A program made the translations under genes and the position numbers. This document shows positions 53,765-64,000 of a DNA stretch of 64,000 nucleotides, one piece after another (within the stretch, counting starts at the first letter, position 1; every line of letters starts with the position of its first letter). The notes beneath the pieces were generated by a model. It saw nothing but the letters and a program-made list of their open reading frames with translations. It had not been told where the DNA came from and made no database searches. The stretch lies in contig NZ_CP039143.1 of the NCBI RefSeq assembly GCF_013343215.1, positions 1,488,001 to 1,552,000 of the forward strand. Direction: 5' to 3'. This DNA comes from Acinetobacter sp. 10FS3-1 (GTDB lineage Bacteria; Pseudomonadota; Gammaproteobacteria; Pseudomonadales; Moraxellaceae).

Positions 53765-54982
53765 TTAACGCTGGGTTTGAGTGCCCGTCACAGCAACAGT
53801 CTGGCCAGTGCGTTTGGTTAAAATCACATGTGCCACAATACCGATACAAATGCCCCAGAAGACGGAACTGAGCCCTAAAAAACTCATGCCTGATGCGGTG
53901 GCCATAAAGGTAATTAATGCCGAATCACGTTGTGATTCATTGTGCATTGCTGTGGAAATATTAGTGGCAATCGCGCCAAGTAGAGCCAGTCCTGCAAGAG
54001 CCGCAACCAGTTCTTTGGGCAAGATGCTGAACAGCATGACAATACTGCCTGCAAACAAACCGCCTAAAATGTAAAAAATGCCGTTGGCAATACCGGCGAT
54101 ATAACGCTTTTCCTTGAGTTCGTGGGCATCTTTACCGGTACACAGCGCGGCGGTAATCGCAGCGAGTACAATCGTAATCCCGCCCACAATCGCCACGCCT
54201 ACAGAAACAATACTGGCCAGACTCAGGATCGGTTTGGCCGGCATGTCATATCCACTGAGCTTTAAAATGGCCATCCCCGGTAAAAACTGTCCTGTCAGAC
54301 TGACAATGGTCAAAGGCAGGGCTAGGTTTAAAGTGGATGACCAGGTCCATTGCGGCATGATCAGCTCCGGAATAGCCAATGAAAAACTCATGGCAACCGG
54401 ATTGATCTTCCCAAAGATAAAACTGAGGCTAATGCCTGCAATCAGAACCCAAATAATGGCATAGCGGGGAGAAAAGCGTTTGGCCAGTAAAAAGCACAGC
54501 AGCATGCCAAAGACCACATAAGGCATGCTGTCGGTTGCTTTAAATAATCCGATCCCGAATTGAAAGAGAATACCGGCCATCATGCCGGCAGCCAGTCCTT
54601 GAGGAATGGCTTTTAAAAGCCGGTCAAATGATCCGGTGACCCCAATGATAAAAATAATGATGGCTGAGCTAATATAAGCCGCCACCATTTCATTGAGAGT
54701 AATCCCTGGAAACAGGGCAACCAGTAAAGCTGTACCCGGAGCGGACCAGGCGGTAATCACCGGGACTTTAAATTTGATGGATAAAATAATACCGGTGATG
54801 GCTGCCCCAATTGAACTGCCCCAGATCCATGAGGCCATCATGCTGGATGAAACGTCAGCCTGTTGGGCGGCCTGAAAGAAGATAATCATGGGGCCGGCAT
54901 AGGAAATCAGCACTGCTAAAAATCCTGCAACAGTGGCTGAAATAGACCAGTCATTTTTTAATGTTTTAACTAGGGTTCCCAT
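53765..54982 (-). CDS. benE: Benzoate:H+ symporter BenE
   Basis: A 405-residue, 12-helix membrane transporter of the BenE family. It shows SISATVAGFLAVLISYAGPMIIFFQAA, the SAPGTALLVALFPG stretch and LPLTIVSLTGQFLPGMAILKLSGYDMPAKP. It brings in benzoate for the adjacent pathway. The ATG at 54982 is used because AAGGAGG lies upstream inside a longer TTG-started frame (to 55006). It sits between benD and pcaI. Confidence 0.93.
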   Translation of the reverse strand: MGTLVKTLKNDWSISATVAGFLAVLISYAGPMIIFFQAAQQADVSSSMMASWIWGSSIGAAITGIILSIKFKVPVITAWSAPGTALLVALFPGITLNEMVAAYISSAIIIFIIGVTGSFDRLLKAIPQGLAAGMMAGILFQFGIGLFKATDSMPYVVFGMLLCFLLAKRFSPRYAIIWVLIAGISLSFIFGKINPVAMSFSLAIPELIMPQWTWSSTLNLALPLTIVSLTGQFLPGMAILKLSGYDMPAKPILSLASIVSVGVAIVGGITIVLAAITAALCTGKDAHELKEKRYIAGIANGIFYILGGLFAGSIVMLFSILPKELVAALAGLALLGAIATNISTAMHNESQRDSALITFMATASGMSFLGLSSVFWGICIGIVAHVILTKRTGQTVAVTGTQTQR

Positions 54983-55034
54983 TGCGATTTGCCTCCTTGC
55001 ATTCAATGATCCCGTAAACGTTCAGATAATCTGG

Positions 55035-55820
55035 TTAACCCAGATCGCCACCGCCTACAGGCACAACCGTTCCAGTAATATATGAAGCATCATCAGAGGC
55101 CAGAAATAAAATGGCATTGACCTGCTCCAGAATCGTTCCGTAACGCCCCATAAAAGTGCGGTCAATCGTCTGGTCGACTACTTCCTGCATCCAGAATTTT
55201 TCCTGCTCTGATAACGCCTTACTGTTACGAGGGATTTTGCGTGGTGGTGCTTCAGTTCCACCGGTTGCAACGGCATTCACACGAATACCATCTTTGGAAT
55301 GGCAAAATGCCAGTGATCGGGTTAGTGCATTGACTCCACCTTTGGAGGCCGAGTAAGGAATACGATTGATACCGCAGGTTGCAATGGAAGAGACATTCAC
55401 AATCACGCCCTCCTTATGTTTCAGCATCTCAGGTAATACTGCATGGCAGCACCATAGCGTCGGAAATAATGAGCGGCTGACTTCTTTTTCAATTTCTTCA
55501 GGTGAGAACTCAACGAAGGGCTTCATCCAGATGGCACCCCCCACATTGTTAATGAGCACATCTACACGGCCATAGACTTCGATGGCTTTGGCCACAACGG
55601 CCTGAGCGCCGGCATAGGTTTCCAGGTCGGCTTTGACAACAATGGCATCACCCTGAAAAGCTTCGATTTCAGCCAGTGTTTCTTCGACATAATCGGAAAA
55701 ATCAGCCAAGACTACTTGTGCACCTTCGCGGGCTGCTTGCAAAGCCACCCCATGACCAATACCCTGGGCGGCGCCTGTGACAATCACAACTCTGTTTAAA
55801 AATCTTTGACGTGCTGACAT
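55035..55820 (-). CDS. benD: Benzoate cis-diol dehydrogenase BenD
   Basis: A 261-residue SDR enzyme that oxidises and decarboxylates 1,6-dihydroxycyclohexa-2,4-diene-1-carboxylate to catechol with NAD. It has VIVTGAAQGIGHGVALQAA, the NNVGG motif in VLINNVGGAIWMKPF, catalytic Ser in VNVSSIATCG and Tyr-Lys in PYSASKGGVNAL. The ATG at 55820 follows AAGGAAG by about 7 nt; an upstream start at 55859 would overlap benC. It follows benC by 16 bp. Confidence 0.94.
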   Translation of the reverse strand: MSARQRFLNRVVIVTGAAQGIGHGVALQAAREGAQVVLADFSDYVEETLAEIEAFQGDAIVVKADLETYAGAQAVVAKAIEVYGRVDVLINNVGGAIWMKPFVEFSPEEIEKEVSRSLFPTLWCCHAVLPEMLKHKEGVIVNVSSIATCGINRIPYSASKGGVNALTRSLAFCHSKDGIRVNAVATGGTEAPPRKIPRNSKALSEQEKFWMQEVVDQTIDRTFMGRYGTILEQVNAILFLASDDASYITGTVVPVGGGDLG

Positions 55821-55836
55821 GGAAAACTTCCTTTTA

Positions 55837-56943
<1,107 letters not shown>

Positions 56944-57435
56944 TTACAGGTGATAAATGTCGACGACCTGGTTGATGTAGTCGTTTTTCAGTACCACGTA
57001 TTTGCTTAAAATTTTTGGTTGTTCACCCGAAAAATCGATCACATAACGTGACATGCCGAAGTAGCTATAATTGGTCTTGTAGCGGAAGCTCAAGGTATTC
57101 CAGTTAAAACGTACAGTAACCTTGTCACCGTCGCGTTCCACAACTTCAATATTGTTGATGTTATGGCTGGTCCGGGTGTCCGGTATGGTGGCCGATGAAC
57201 GTTCCGTCTTGATACGGAAGACCCGGTCTTCCAGACCTTGACGGTCCGGATAGTAGATCAAGGAAATTTCAGACTGTGGATCTACAGTCAAGCTGTCATC
57301 GTCATCCCATGCCGGCATCCAGAAAGATGCAGTAGGTGCATAACAGTTCAGCCAGTCATCCCATTGCTTGTCATCTAAAAAGCGGGCTTCCTGATAAAGA
57401 AACTGGGCAATATTTTCTAAACTGATGTCGCTCAT
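56944..57435 (-). CDS. benB: Benzoate 1,2-dioxygenase small subunit BenB
   Basis: The 163-residue beta subunit of the ring-hydroxylating oxygenase ([39 protein letters not shown]). It has a structural role in the hexameric enzyme. Its ATG overlaps the benA stop by 4 bp and GGAG lies 7 nt ahead. Confidence 0.94.
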   Translation of the reverse strand: MSDISLENIAQFLYQEARFLDDKQWDDWLNCYAPTASFWMPAWDDDDSLTVDPQSEISLIYYPDRQGLEDRVFRIKTERSSATIPDTRTSHNINNIEVVERDGDKVTVRFNWNTLSFRYKTNYSYFGMSRYVIDFSGEQPKILSKYVVLKNDYINQVVDIYHL

Positions 57436-58820
57436 ACGGTTTCTCCTTCAGTCTGCGCTGCCAGTTCTTTTTCAGCTGCAATGCCTTTTTTCATCAACTC
57501 TAACCAGTACTGGTGCTGGGCCAGATACAGACCTTCATCTTCAGTCTTGATTCCGGACAGTTTTGGTTTTAAGCCAATTTCATTGGCTGCATCATCTGGG
57601 CCTTGAATCCAGTGTTTGGAACCACGGCACATGTCGTTCCATTCCAGCGCGATACCGGCATAACCCGCCTGACAGGCGCGGAATTCTTCCAGGTCATCTG
57701 GAGTCGCCATGCCGGATGCGTTAAAAAAGTCTTCATATTGACGGATACGGCGAGTACGGGCTTCCGGCGCTTCGCCGATAGGGCCGATACAGTAAATGGT
57801 GACTTCGGTCTTATTGACAGAGATCGGGCGCAATACACGAATTTGTGAGCCAAACTGGTCCATGAAATAAACGTTCGGATAAATACACAGGTTACGTGAA
57901 CGCTCGATCATCCATTTCGCCATCGCTTCACCGTATTTCTCGGTATATTCATCCTGCTTGGCAAAGTTTGGACGGTCTTCTGGGTTGGCCCATTGTGTCC
58001 ACAGCAGCATATGGCCATGTTCAAAGCCATAACAACCGCCACCTTGTTTGCCCCATGCACCGGCGCTCATGGCACGAATGTTATCACCGGCTTCTTTTTC
58101 TTTACGCTGCTGGGTAGTGGCCGCATAGTTCCAGTGCACTGCAGATACATGATAACCATCCGCACCATTTTCAGCAGTCAGCTTCCAGTTACCATCATAG
58201 GTATAGGTCGAAGAGCCGCGTAAAACTTCTAAGCCTTGATCTGACTGGTCTACAATCATGTCAATAATTTTGGTGGTTTCACCCAAGAATTCTTCCAGAC
58301 TTGGCACATCCGGGTTTAAGCTGCCAAACAGAAAGCCTTTGTAACTTTCAAAACGGGCTACTTTTTTCAGGTCATGTGAGCCGTCCTGGTTGAAGCAGTC
58401 TGAATAGCCGGCATCTGTCGGATCTTTTACTTTTAAAAGTTTGCCAGAGTTGTTAAATGTCCAGCCGTGGAAAGGGCAGCTGTAAGTCGCCTTGTTGCCT
58501 TTTTTATGACGACACAGCTGTGCACCACGGTGTGAACAGGCATTAATCATGGCATTCAGCTCACCCTGGCGGTTACGCGCAATAATAATCGGCTGACGAC
58601 CAATATAGGTGGTGTAATAGTCATTGTTGTTCGGAATCTGGCTTTCATGTGCCAGATAGACCCAGTTGCCTTCAAAGATGTATTTCATCTCCAGGTCAAA
58701 CATGGCTTGGTCTGTAAAGACCGAACGGTGGAGTTTAAATTCACCGGATTCAAAATCATCGACCAGTAATTCATCAATACGGTCTAAATGGCTGGTGTTA
58801 ATTACAGGAATACGAGGCAT
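57432..58820 (-). CDS. benA: Benzoate 1,2-dioxygenase large subunit BenA
   Basis: The 462-residue catalytic subunit converts benzoate to its cis-diol. The Rieske centre is [28 protein letters not shown] (two Cys, two His), and the mononuclear iron site follows [19 protein letters not shown]. The ATG at 58820 has GGAG 7 nt ahead, giving the usual family length; the frame extends to 58841. It lies 77 bp after catA, separated by a small hairpin. Confidence 0.95.
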   Translation of the reverse strand: MPRIPVINTSHLDRIDELLVDDFESGEFKLHRSVFTDQAMFDLEMKYIFEGNWVYLAHESQIPNNNDYYTTYIGRQPIIIARNRQGELNAMINACSHRGAQLCRHKKGNKATYSCPFHGWTFNNSGKLLKVKDPTDAGYSDCFNQDGSHDLKKVARFESYKGFLFGSLNPDVPSLEEFLGETTKIIDMIVDQSDQGLEVLRGSSTYTYDGNWKLTAENGADGYHVSAVHWNYAATTQQRKEKEAGDNIRAMSAGAWGKQGGGCYGFEHGHMLLWTQWANPEDRPNFAKQDEYTEKYGEAMAKWMIERSRNLCIYPNVYFMDQFGSQIRVLRPISVNKTEVTIYCIGPIGEAPEARTRRIRQYEDFFNASGMATPDDLEEFRACQAGYAGIALEWNDMCRGSKHWIQGPDDAANEIGLKPKLSGIKTEDEGLYLAQHQYWLELMKKGIAAEKELAAQTEGETV

Positions 58821-58853
58821 GTCCAGTCTCCGACTTTCCAAACAGGGTAAGTC

Positions 58854-58886
58854 ATCGGGATGTCGTTCTTAGACTCTCATCCCGAT
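58854..58886. other. Intercistronic hairpin between catA and benA
   Basis: ATCGGGATG (58854-58862) pairs with CATCCCGAT (58878-58886) around 15 nt. There is no T tract on the minus strand. It may mark mRNA processing or partial termination between the cat and ben halves of the cluster. Confidence 0.4.
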
Positions 58887-58897
58887 TCCATAGGGAA

Positions 58898-59818
58898 TTA
58901 TGCGCTTGCGCGGCGACGTTCAACGTCAGTGCTAGGCGCAGCAGCTTGATCTTTCACAAGTTCAATATTGAATTGAATGTGTTTGAAAGGGCCGTTTAAA
59001 CCACGACGTGCGATTTCAGCTTCATCGGTAACATCAACTGCTGTAGCGACCAGGCCATCACGTGTTGCAAAGGCAAAGTCATCCCACAGGTATTGATCAC
59101 CTTCGATGTTGAACTGCGTGGTTAACTTGCGATAGCCCGGTGCAGATACAAAATAATGTACGTGTGAAGGGCGGTTACCGTGACGGCCTAATTTGTTCAG
59201 TACAAACTGGGTCGTACCTTCTGGGGGACAGCCATAACCGACCGGCATGGTGGTAAGTGCCACATATTTACCGTCCTGATCCGTGAAAATAGAACGGCGC
59301 AGGTTAAAGTCAGATTGTGACTTATCAAAGAAAGAGTAATTGCCTAAGCTGTTGGCATGCCAGATTTCAACCTTGGCACCTTCAATCAGGTTGCCTTGCG
59401 TGTCGGTGACCGTACCTTCAATGATCAGCGTTGGAATTTTGCCTTCCTCGGAGCCATCATCCATGCGGGCAAAACCAACTGATTCTGGCGCACCTGCCAC
59501 ATATAAAGGACCTTCGATGGTACGTGGCGTCCCCCCTGTAATGCCTGCTTTTGCATCTGCAGCATCAGCACGAAGATCTAAATAATGTTCCAGCCCCAAT
59601 CCTGCAGCCAGTAAGCCTAATTCATTGGCCTGTCCTGCATCGGTAAAATATTCAAGACCTTTCCAGAGTTCTGACTGGGAAATGTCCAGATCTTCAATTG
59701 CCTGGAAAAGGTCCCCCAATAAACGCACAACAATTTGCTGTACACGCTCATCTACTGGACCTGTCGCTGTATCGACATTCATTTTCTTTACTAGCGCATC
59801 AATTTCTTGGCGGTTCAT
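58898..59818 (-). CDS. catA: Catechol 1,2-dioxygenase
   Basis: A 306-residue intradiol dioxygenase that cleaves catechol to cis,cis-muconate with non-haem Fe(III). The Tyr and His ligands are in IEGPLYVAGAPE, MPVGYGCPPEGTT and NRPSHVHYFVSAPGYRKLTTQFN. A helical N-terminal dimerisation domain precedes the core. AAGGAG lies 7 nt before the start. It follows catC by 157 bp, a gap with a CCACAA/TTGTGG hairpin (59899-59913) but no gene. Confidence 0.95.
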   Translation of the reverse strand: MNRQEIDALVKKMNVDTATGPVDERVQQIVVRLLGDLFQAIEDLDISQSELWKGLEYFTDAGQANELGLLAAGLGLEHYLDLRADAADAKAGITGGTPRTIEGPLYVAGAPESVGFARMDDGSEEGKIPTLIIEGTVTDTQGNLIEGAKVEIWHANSLGNYSFFDKSQSDFNLRRSIFTDQDGKYVALTTMPVGYGCPPEGTTQFVLNKLGRHGNRPSHVHYFVSAPGYRKLTTQFNIEGDQYLWDDFAFATRDGLVATAVDVTDEAEIARRGLNGPFKHIQFNIELVKDQAAAPSTDVERRRASA

Positions 59819-59975
59819 ACTAGTGCTCCTTAAGTATGTTTTTTATATTTGGGTGGCCCATGTTTTTAGCTTGCGTTCGGCTGGCTAAATCTTGCTGGCC
59901 ACAATCCTTGTGGGGTCGCTCTCTATTGTGTGGATTAGAGGCAAAATCCGGTAACTCCCGTGTTAAAAGGTCTGC

Positions 59976-60266
59976 TCAGCGGTCATCATCACGAACCGAA
60001 GACGGATGACGGTTCAAGGGCATCACTTCAATCTTCATATAGGGATAAAGGGGCAAACCTTGTAACAGGTTGTGCAGCTCTTCATTGTTCTCTACATCAA
60101 AAATACTGATATTTGAATATTGGCCACTAATACGCCAGATATGACGCCATTTCCCTTGACGCTGTAAGTCCTGAGAATAGGCTTTTTCTACCGCTTTAAT
60201 TTCATTGGCCTGTTCCACTGGCATATCTTGTGGAATATTCACGTCCATCCGTACATGGAAAAGCAT
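59976..60266 (-). CDS. catC: Muconolactone delta-isomerase
   Basis: The 96-residue enzyme (LFHVRMDVNIPQDMPVEQANEIKAVEKAYSQDLQ; WRISGQYSNISIFDVENNEELHNLL; PYMKIEVMPLNRHPSS) isomerises muconolactone to 3-oxoadipate enol-lactone and has the full family length. It follows catB by 15 bp with AAGGAG before its ATG. Confidence 0.95.
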   Translation of the reverse strand: MLFHVRMDVNIPQDMPVEQANEIKAVEKAYSQDLQRQGKWRHIWRISGQYSNISIFDVENNEELHNLLQGLPLYPYMKIEVMPLNRHPSSVRDDDR

Positions 60267-60281
60267 GGGTTTCTCCTTGAA

Positions 60282-61391
60282 TTATTGACGACGTAAGTTG
60301 TCAATCTTGTTGTCATCCAGCTCAATTCCCAGACCTGGGCCTTTGGGAAGCTGAAGTTCAAAGTTTTGATAATTGAGTGGGGTTTTTAAAATGTCTTCGG
60401 TCAGTAAGAGCGGGCCAAACAGCTCAGTTGCATAGGCCAGATTCTTAAAGGTAGAGAACACATGTGCAGAGGCAATGGTTCCCACCGGACCTTCCAGCAT
60501 GGTACCGCCGTACAGATCAATACCTGCAAGCTGTGCAATGGTGCCGACCTCACAACCTTCAATCAGACCACCTGACTGGGCGATCTTGACGGCAAAAACT
60601 GAAGCGCCATTCTGCGTGGCAATCTGATAGGCAGATTGCGGCCCCATCAGCGACTCGTCTGCCATGATGGCGATGTCAAAACGGCGGGTCAGGCGTTGCA
60701 TTGCCCCCAGATTAGCAATTGCACAAGGCTGTTCGATAAGGTCTACGCCACCATCCTGAAGCAGCTGAATACCTTTAATGGCCTCCAGTTCGGACCAGGC
60801 GCGGTTCACATCCACACGGACCGAGATGTCTTTGCCTAAGGCGCGTTTAATGGCCAGCACATGCTCAACATCTTCTTCAACCGGGCGTGAACCAATTTTT
60901 AGCTTGAAAATATTGTGGCGTTTTGCCGCAATCATTTTTTTTGCTTCTGTAATATCTTTTTCGGTATCGCCAGAAGCCAATACCCACAGTACCGGCACAC
61001 TGTCGCGTAAACGGCCCCCTAAAACTTCTGAAAGCGGTAAGCCTAAACGCTGCGCCTGAATATCCAGCAGGGCAGTTTGAATGGCACATTTCGCAAAACG
61101 GTTGCCATTAATATTCTTTTTAATTGCTTGTAAGGTCTGAGCAACATTTAAACCGGATAGCGCTTTTAAAAGCGGGGTGAAATAAGTATCAATATTCACT
61201 TTGACACTTTCCGGACTTTCATCCCCATAACCCAATCCACCAATGGTCGTTGCTTCGCCCCAACCCACATAACCGTCTTCTGTGGTAATTTTGACAAGTA
61301 CCAAAGTCTGGGTTTGCATGGTGGCCACCGCCATCTTATGTGGGCGGATGGTGGGAATTTGCAACAGCAAGGTTTCAACTGATTTATACAT
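60282..61391 (-). CDS. catB: Muconate cycloisomerase
   Basis: A 369-residue enolase-superfamily enzyme that lactonises cis,cis-muconate. The active-site lysine pair is in NIFKLKIGSRP and the Mn ligands lie in VRVDVNRAW, DLIEQPC and AIMADESLMG. It is the first gene of the leftward supercluster and is divergent from the BenM/CatM-type activator gene. No strong ribosome site was seen before the ATG. Two activator boxes lie in the 116-bp divergent spacer. Confidence 0.95.
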   Translation of the reverse strand: MYKSVETLLLQIPTIRPHKMAVATMQTQTLVLVKITTEDGYVGWGEATTIGGLGYGDESPESVKVNIDTYFTPLLKALSGLNVAQTLQAIKKNINGNRFAKCAIQTALLDIQAQRLGLPLSEVLGGRLRDSVPVLWVLASGDTEKDITEAKKMIAAKRHNIFKLKIGSRPVEEDVEHVLAIKRALGKDISVRVDVNRAWSELEAIKGIQLLQDGGVDLIEQPCAIANLGAMQRLTRRFDIAIMADESLMGPQSAYQIATQNGASVFAVKIAQSGGLIEGCEVGTIAQLAGIDLYGGTMLEGPVGTIASAHVFSTFKNLAYATELFGPLLLTEDILKTPLNYQNFELQLPKGPGLGIELDDNKIDNLRRQ

Positions 61392-61431
61392 AATTACGGT
61401 TCACATTCTTGCTTTCATGCATTAACTTAAT

Positions 61432-61446
61432 ATACCTTAAAGGAAT
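61432..61446. promoter_or_regulatory. Imperfect BenM/CatM box (site 2)
   Basis: ATAC-N7-GAAT departs by one base from the ATAC-N7-GTAT consensus. It lies 52 bp from the perfect box and nearer the catB start, where a LysR tetramer typically contacts its weaker, inducer-dependent site near the -35 region. Confidence 0.6.
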
Positions 61447-61483
61447 AGTTTCGATCAGTCGAAGATCGATTTGGCATTTTCTT

Positions 61484-61498
61484 ATACTTTAAAGGTAT
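61484..61498. promoter_or_regulatory. Perfect BenM/CatM box (site 1)
   Basis: ATACtttaaagGTAT is an exact ATAC-N7-GTAT dyad, the established recognition sequence of Acinetobacter BenM and CatM. It ends 9 bp before the regulator's own start codon, consistent with autorepression as well as catB activation. Confidence 0.85.
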
Positions 61499-61507
61499 TG
61501 TTTTGGG

Positions 61508-62419
61508 ATGGAACTTAGACATTTACGCTACTTTGTTGCGGTAGTAGAAGAGCAAAGCTTTACCAAAGCGGCAGAGAAACTATTTATTGCTCAGCCACCT
61601 TTAAGCCGGCAAATCCAGAACTTAGAGCAAGAGCTTGATATTCAGCTATTTGAGCGCGGTAGCCGTCCACTCAAGACCACGGAAGCCGGCCAGTTTTTCT
61701 ATCAGCATGCCGTTAAACTTTTGTCTAATGCAGAAGAAATCAAGTCCATGACGCGACGCATTGGAATTGCAGACCGCAGCATTACTATTGGTTTTGTCGG
61801 TTCTTTATTATTCGGTTTGCTATCACGAATTCTGTTTTTATTTAAACAGCAGCATCCTTATCTCAAGATTGAGATGATGGAAATGAATACCTATGAACAG
61901 ATTCAGGCGCTGAAAGAAGGGCGTATTGATGTAGGATTCGGACGGTTGAGAATTTCCGATCCTGCGGTTAAACGAATGTTACTGCGTGAAGAACGTCTGG
62001 TGATGGCAGCACATACCAGTCACCCCTTGGCACAGCAAGAAGGGGTGTATTTATCTGAACTGGTAGAACAGCCTCTGTTTTTATATCCCAATAGCGGTAA
62101 AGCCAACTTTGCCAGCCAGACTCTGGGGATCTTCTCTGAATATGGATTAGAGCCTAAAAACATACGGACTGTACGTGAACTACAGCTTGCCCTGGGTTTT
62201 GTGGCAGCAGGGGAAGGAATATGCATTACACCAGAAAGTGCCAAGAATATTAAACTGGCTCATCTGAACTTTATACCCATACTCGACCATTTGGCCGTCA
62301 GTCCAGTATTTATGGCAATCCGCAATATGGATGAAAGTGAATATATCCGTCATCTATTCGATTCGGTTTATCAGGTCTATGACCTTGAGGCTATCTCCTA
62401 TGACCGTTCAGTATTTTGA
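61508..62419 (+). CDS. BenM/CatM-type LysR activator
   Basis: A 303-residue LysR protein with the BenM/CatM N-terminus (MELRHLRYFVAVVEEQSFTKAAEKL). By position it is catM (divergent from catB), but the sequence leans to BenM: VGSLLFGLLSR, and residue 160 is Arg, while Tyr291 aligns with BenM Tyr293 after a two-residue gap. In BenM Arg160 and Tyr293 form the secondary benzoate site, which CatM (His160, Phe293) lacks. It should therefore respond to muconate and perhaps benzoate. No second LysR gene lies at benA. Confidence 0.92.
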   Translation: MELRHLRYFVAVVEEQSFTKAAEKLFIAQPPLSRQIQNLEQELDIQLFERGSRPLKTTEAGQFFYQHAVKLLSNAEEIKSMTRRIGIADRSITIGFVGSLLFGLLSRILFLFKQQHPYLKIEMMEMNTYEQIQALKEGRIDVGFGRLRISDPAVKRMLLREERLVMAAHTSHPLAQQEGVYLSELVEQPLFLYPNSGKANFASQTLGIFSEYGLEPKNIRTVRELQLALGFVAAGEGICITPESAKNIKLAHLNFIPILDHLAVSPVFMAIRNMDESEYIRHLFDSVYQVYDLEAISYDRSVF

Positions 62420-62643
62420 AAATATGCAGCCTGAGTTGTTTATGATAAAGGATTGCAAATGAAACCTGTCTGCTCACAGAGACTTATGTTTTTCTTTTTT
62501 AAATATATTCTTTAATAAAATAAACCACTTGGATAACAGTAGACTTTATAGGTATGGAAGCATGCCTATTCAGTTTTGGACATTTTTTCCTATCTTCTGC
62601 ATTGTGAGCCTCATTCATTGAACTTCACAGTTAGGAGGTGGAG

Positions 62644-64000
62644 ATGTCTACGAATAAAGTGAATATAAATACACTCATCGATGAAGCGAAGTTTACGCCT
62701 TTTCACTGGGGAGTACTGATCTGGTGTTTGCTGATCATTATTTTTGATGGTTATGACTTGGTCATTTATGGGGTCGCATTACCACTTTTAATGCAGGAAT
62801 GGGCATTGACCGCAGTGCAGGCAGGAATGCTGGCCAGTACCGCACTGTTCGGGATGATGTTTGGTGCCATGACTTTTGGAACCCTGTCAGATAAGCTCGG
62901 CCGTAAAAAGACCATTATGATCTGTGTGGCAATTTTTAGTGGTTTTACCTTTATGGGCGCTTTTGCCACCACACCGGTTGAATTTGGTATTTTACGTTTT
63001 ATTGCAGGTCTCGGGATTGGTGGAGTCATGCCCAACGTAGTGGCATTGATGACAGAATACGCACCAAAACGTATCCGTAGCACGCTGGTTGCTTTAATGT
63101 TTAGTGGCTATGCCATTGGTGGTATGACATCAGCTCTGTTAGGTGCCTGGCTGGTTCCTCAGTTTGGCTGGAAAATCATGTTCTATCTTGCGGGTATTCC
63201 ACTGCTGATTTTGCCAGTGTTATGGCGGTATCTACCAGAATCCTTGATGTATCTGACCAACAAAAAGCAAACTGCTGAGGCACACAGTATTATTCAGAAA
63301 ATCTCTCCAACCCAAGTGATTGGCCAAGATACTGAATTTGTATTGAGTGAAGTACAAAAAGGCGATGAAGCCCCATTAAAAGCACTGTTCCAGCACGGTC
63401 GCAGTTTCAGTACCTTTATGTTCTGGCTGGCTTTTTTCATGTGTTTATTGATGGTTTATGCCCTAGGCAGCTGGTTGCCGAAACTCATGATTCAGGCAGG
63501 TTATTCGCTAGGCGCGAGTATGATCTTCCTGTTTGCCCTGAATATTGGGGGAATGATCGGTGCAATTGGCGGTGGCTATCTGGCTGACCGTTTCCATATC
63601 AAGACAGTACTGACCATTATGTTCCTCGGTGGTGCAACAGCCCTGATCCTGCTAGGTTATAACAGTCCACAATTTGTTTTATATACCTTGATTGCCGTGG
63701 CAGGTGCCGCCACCATCGGTGCACAAATCCTGCTTTATACTTTCGTCGCACAGTACTATCCGTCTACTGTACGCTCTACAGGAATGGGCTGGGCATCGGG
63801 TATAGGCCGCATCGGTGCTATCGTTGGACCGGTTTTAACAGGTGCTTTATTGACCATGAACCTGCCTCACCAAATGAACTTCTTTGCAATTGCGATTCCT
63901 GGCCTAATCGCTGCGATGGCAATTTTCCTGGTCAATTTAAAATACTCCGTCGATGGTAAAAGCCTTGCAGCATCTGGGCTAGAAGCGGATTCAACATCGA
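62644..64000 (+). CDS. benK: MFS aromatic acid permease, BenK-like, 3' end cut by window
   Basis: The frame is open from the ATG at 62644 to the window edge, giving 452 residues. AGGAGGTG lies a few bases ahead of the start. It has the aromatic acid:H+ symporter hallmarks: IIFDGYDLVIYGVALP in helix 1, GTLSDKLGRKKTIMI in loop 2-3, GLGIGGVMPNVVALMTEYAPKRIRST and GGGYLADRFHIKTV. ADP1 BenK is 466 residues, so only a short tail is missing. It lies 224 bp after the regulator on the same strand, making it the second benzoate importer of the locus beside BenE. The specific substrate is inferred from context. Confidence 0.85.
   Translation, partial: MSTNKVNINTLIDEAKFTPFHWGVLIWCLLIIIFDGYDLVIYGVALPLLMQEWALTAVQAGMLASTALFGMMFGAMTFGTLSDKLGRKKTIMICVAIFSGFTFMGAFATTPVEFGILRFIAGLGIGGVMPNVVALMTEYAPKRIRSTLVALMFSGYAIGGMTSALLGAWLVPQFGWKIMFYLAGIPLLILPVLWRYLPESLMYLTNKKQTAEAHSIIQKISPTQVIGQDTEFVLSEVQKGDEAPLKALFQHGRSFSTFMFWLAFFMCLLMVYALGSWLPKLMIQAGYSLGASMIFLFALNIGGMIGAIGGGYLADRFHIKTVLTIMFLGGATALILLGYNSPQFVLYTLIAVAGAATIGAQILLYTFVAQYYPSTVRSTGMGWASGIGRIGAIVGPVLTGALLTMNLPHQMNFFAIAIPGLIAAMAIFLVNLKYSVDGKSLAASGLEADSTS

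Noticed and set aside
62766..63083. Minus-strand 105-residue ORF
   Set aside because: It lies wholly inside the BenK-like permease gene, which has clear family motifs on the plus strand.

Overview
The window is chromosomal DNA from a gamma-proteobacterium, almost certainly an Acinetobacter of the environmental rather than clinical kind. The case rests on gene content: an AlkM/AlkB alkane hydroxylase, a benzoate/catechol gene set controlled by a BenM/CatM-type LysR regulator, several acyl-CoA dehydrogenases and AraC regulators, AT-rich spacers and an overall composition a little above 40% GC. No rRNA, tRNA, CRISPR array, prophage or intact insertion sequence was seen. Both ends cut genes: lpxB on the left and a benzoate-type MFS permease on the right.

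Layout. 1-8.2 kb: end of lpxB, an AraC regulator divergent from the alkane hydroxylase, a large acyl-CoA dehydrogenase divergent from a GlxA-type regulator, and a MarR-MFS pair in which the MFS gene is frameshifted in a 7-base homopolymer. 8.2-12 kb: a cyanide-insensitive-type cytochrome bd oxidase operon with a 35-residue CydX-like subunit too short for ordinary ORF calling, then a membrane-anchored nuclease. 12-17 kb: a LysR regulator divergent from an operon of acyl-CoA dehydrogenase, APH-fold kinase, histidine phosphatase and SDR, which resembles a 4-hydroxyacyl-CoA phosphorylation/elimination pathway. 17-28 kb: GDSL hydrolase, UDG-like protein, an unknown protein, a phospholipase-D-like lipoprotein, glutathione-dependent formaldehyde dehydrogenase, a glycine-zipper protein, DAHP synthase behind a long regulatory leader, an MFS pump, gcvH and an AraC regulator. 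28-38.4 kb: ABC exporter, MscS-like channel, DUF2058 and DUF1275 proteins, SstT, a SulP transporter, a BigR/SqrR-like ArsR repressor and cysK. 38.4-41.9 kb: copper module copA-cueR-copZ with a 19-bp-spacer CueR promoter. 41.9-50.2 kb: TetR regulator divergent from an acyl-CoA dehydrogenase, followed by thiolase and CoA-transferase, then a zinc peptidase and an EamA transporter. 50.2-64 kb: one long leftward catabolic supercluster (catB-catC-catA-benA-benB-benC-benD-benE-pcaI-pcaJ-pcaF-pcaD), with the LysR activator and a BenK-like permease running rightward.

How it works together. Benzoate taken up by BenE or the BenK-like permease is dihydroxylated by BenABC, dehydrogenated by BenD to catechol, cleaved by CatA, converted by CatB and CatC to the 3-oxoadipate enol-lactone, and finished by PcaD, PcaIJ and PcaF to succinyl-CoA and acetyl-CoA. 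The LysR protein keeps the two residues that give BenM its second (benzoate) site, so one regulator may serve the whole cluster.

Most notable for follow-up are: the roughly 340-nt leader of the DAHP synthase gene, holding a candidate short ORF, a Rho-independent terminator with a competing helix, and a second 34-codon ORF with nine Phe/Tyr/Trp codons in its first 17; a pair of related ~120-bp intergenic elements 14 kb apart; the kinase/phosphatase/acyl-CoA dehydrogenase operon with its palindromic operators; and a CopA with three tandem metal-binding domains on an exact 201-nt period.
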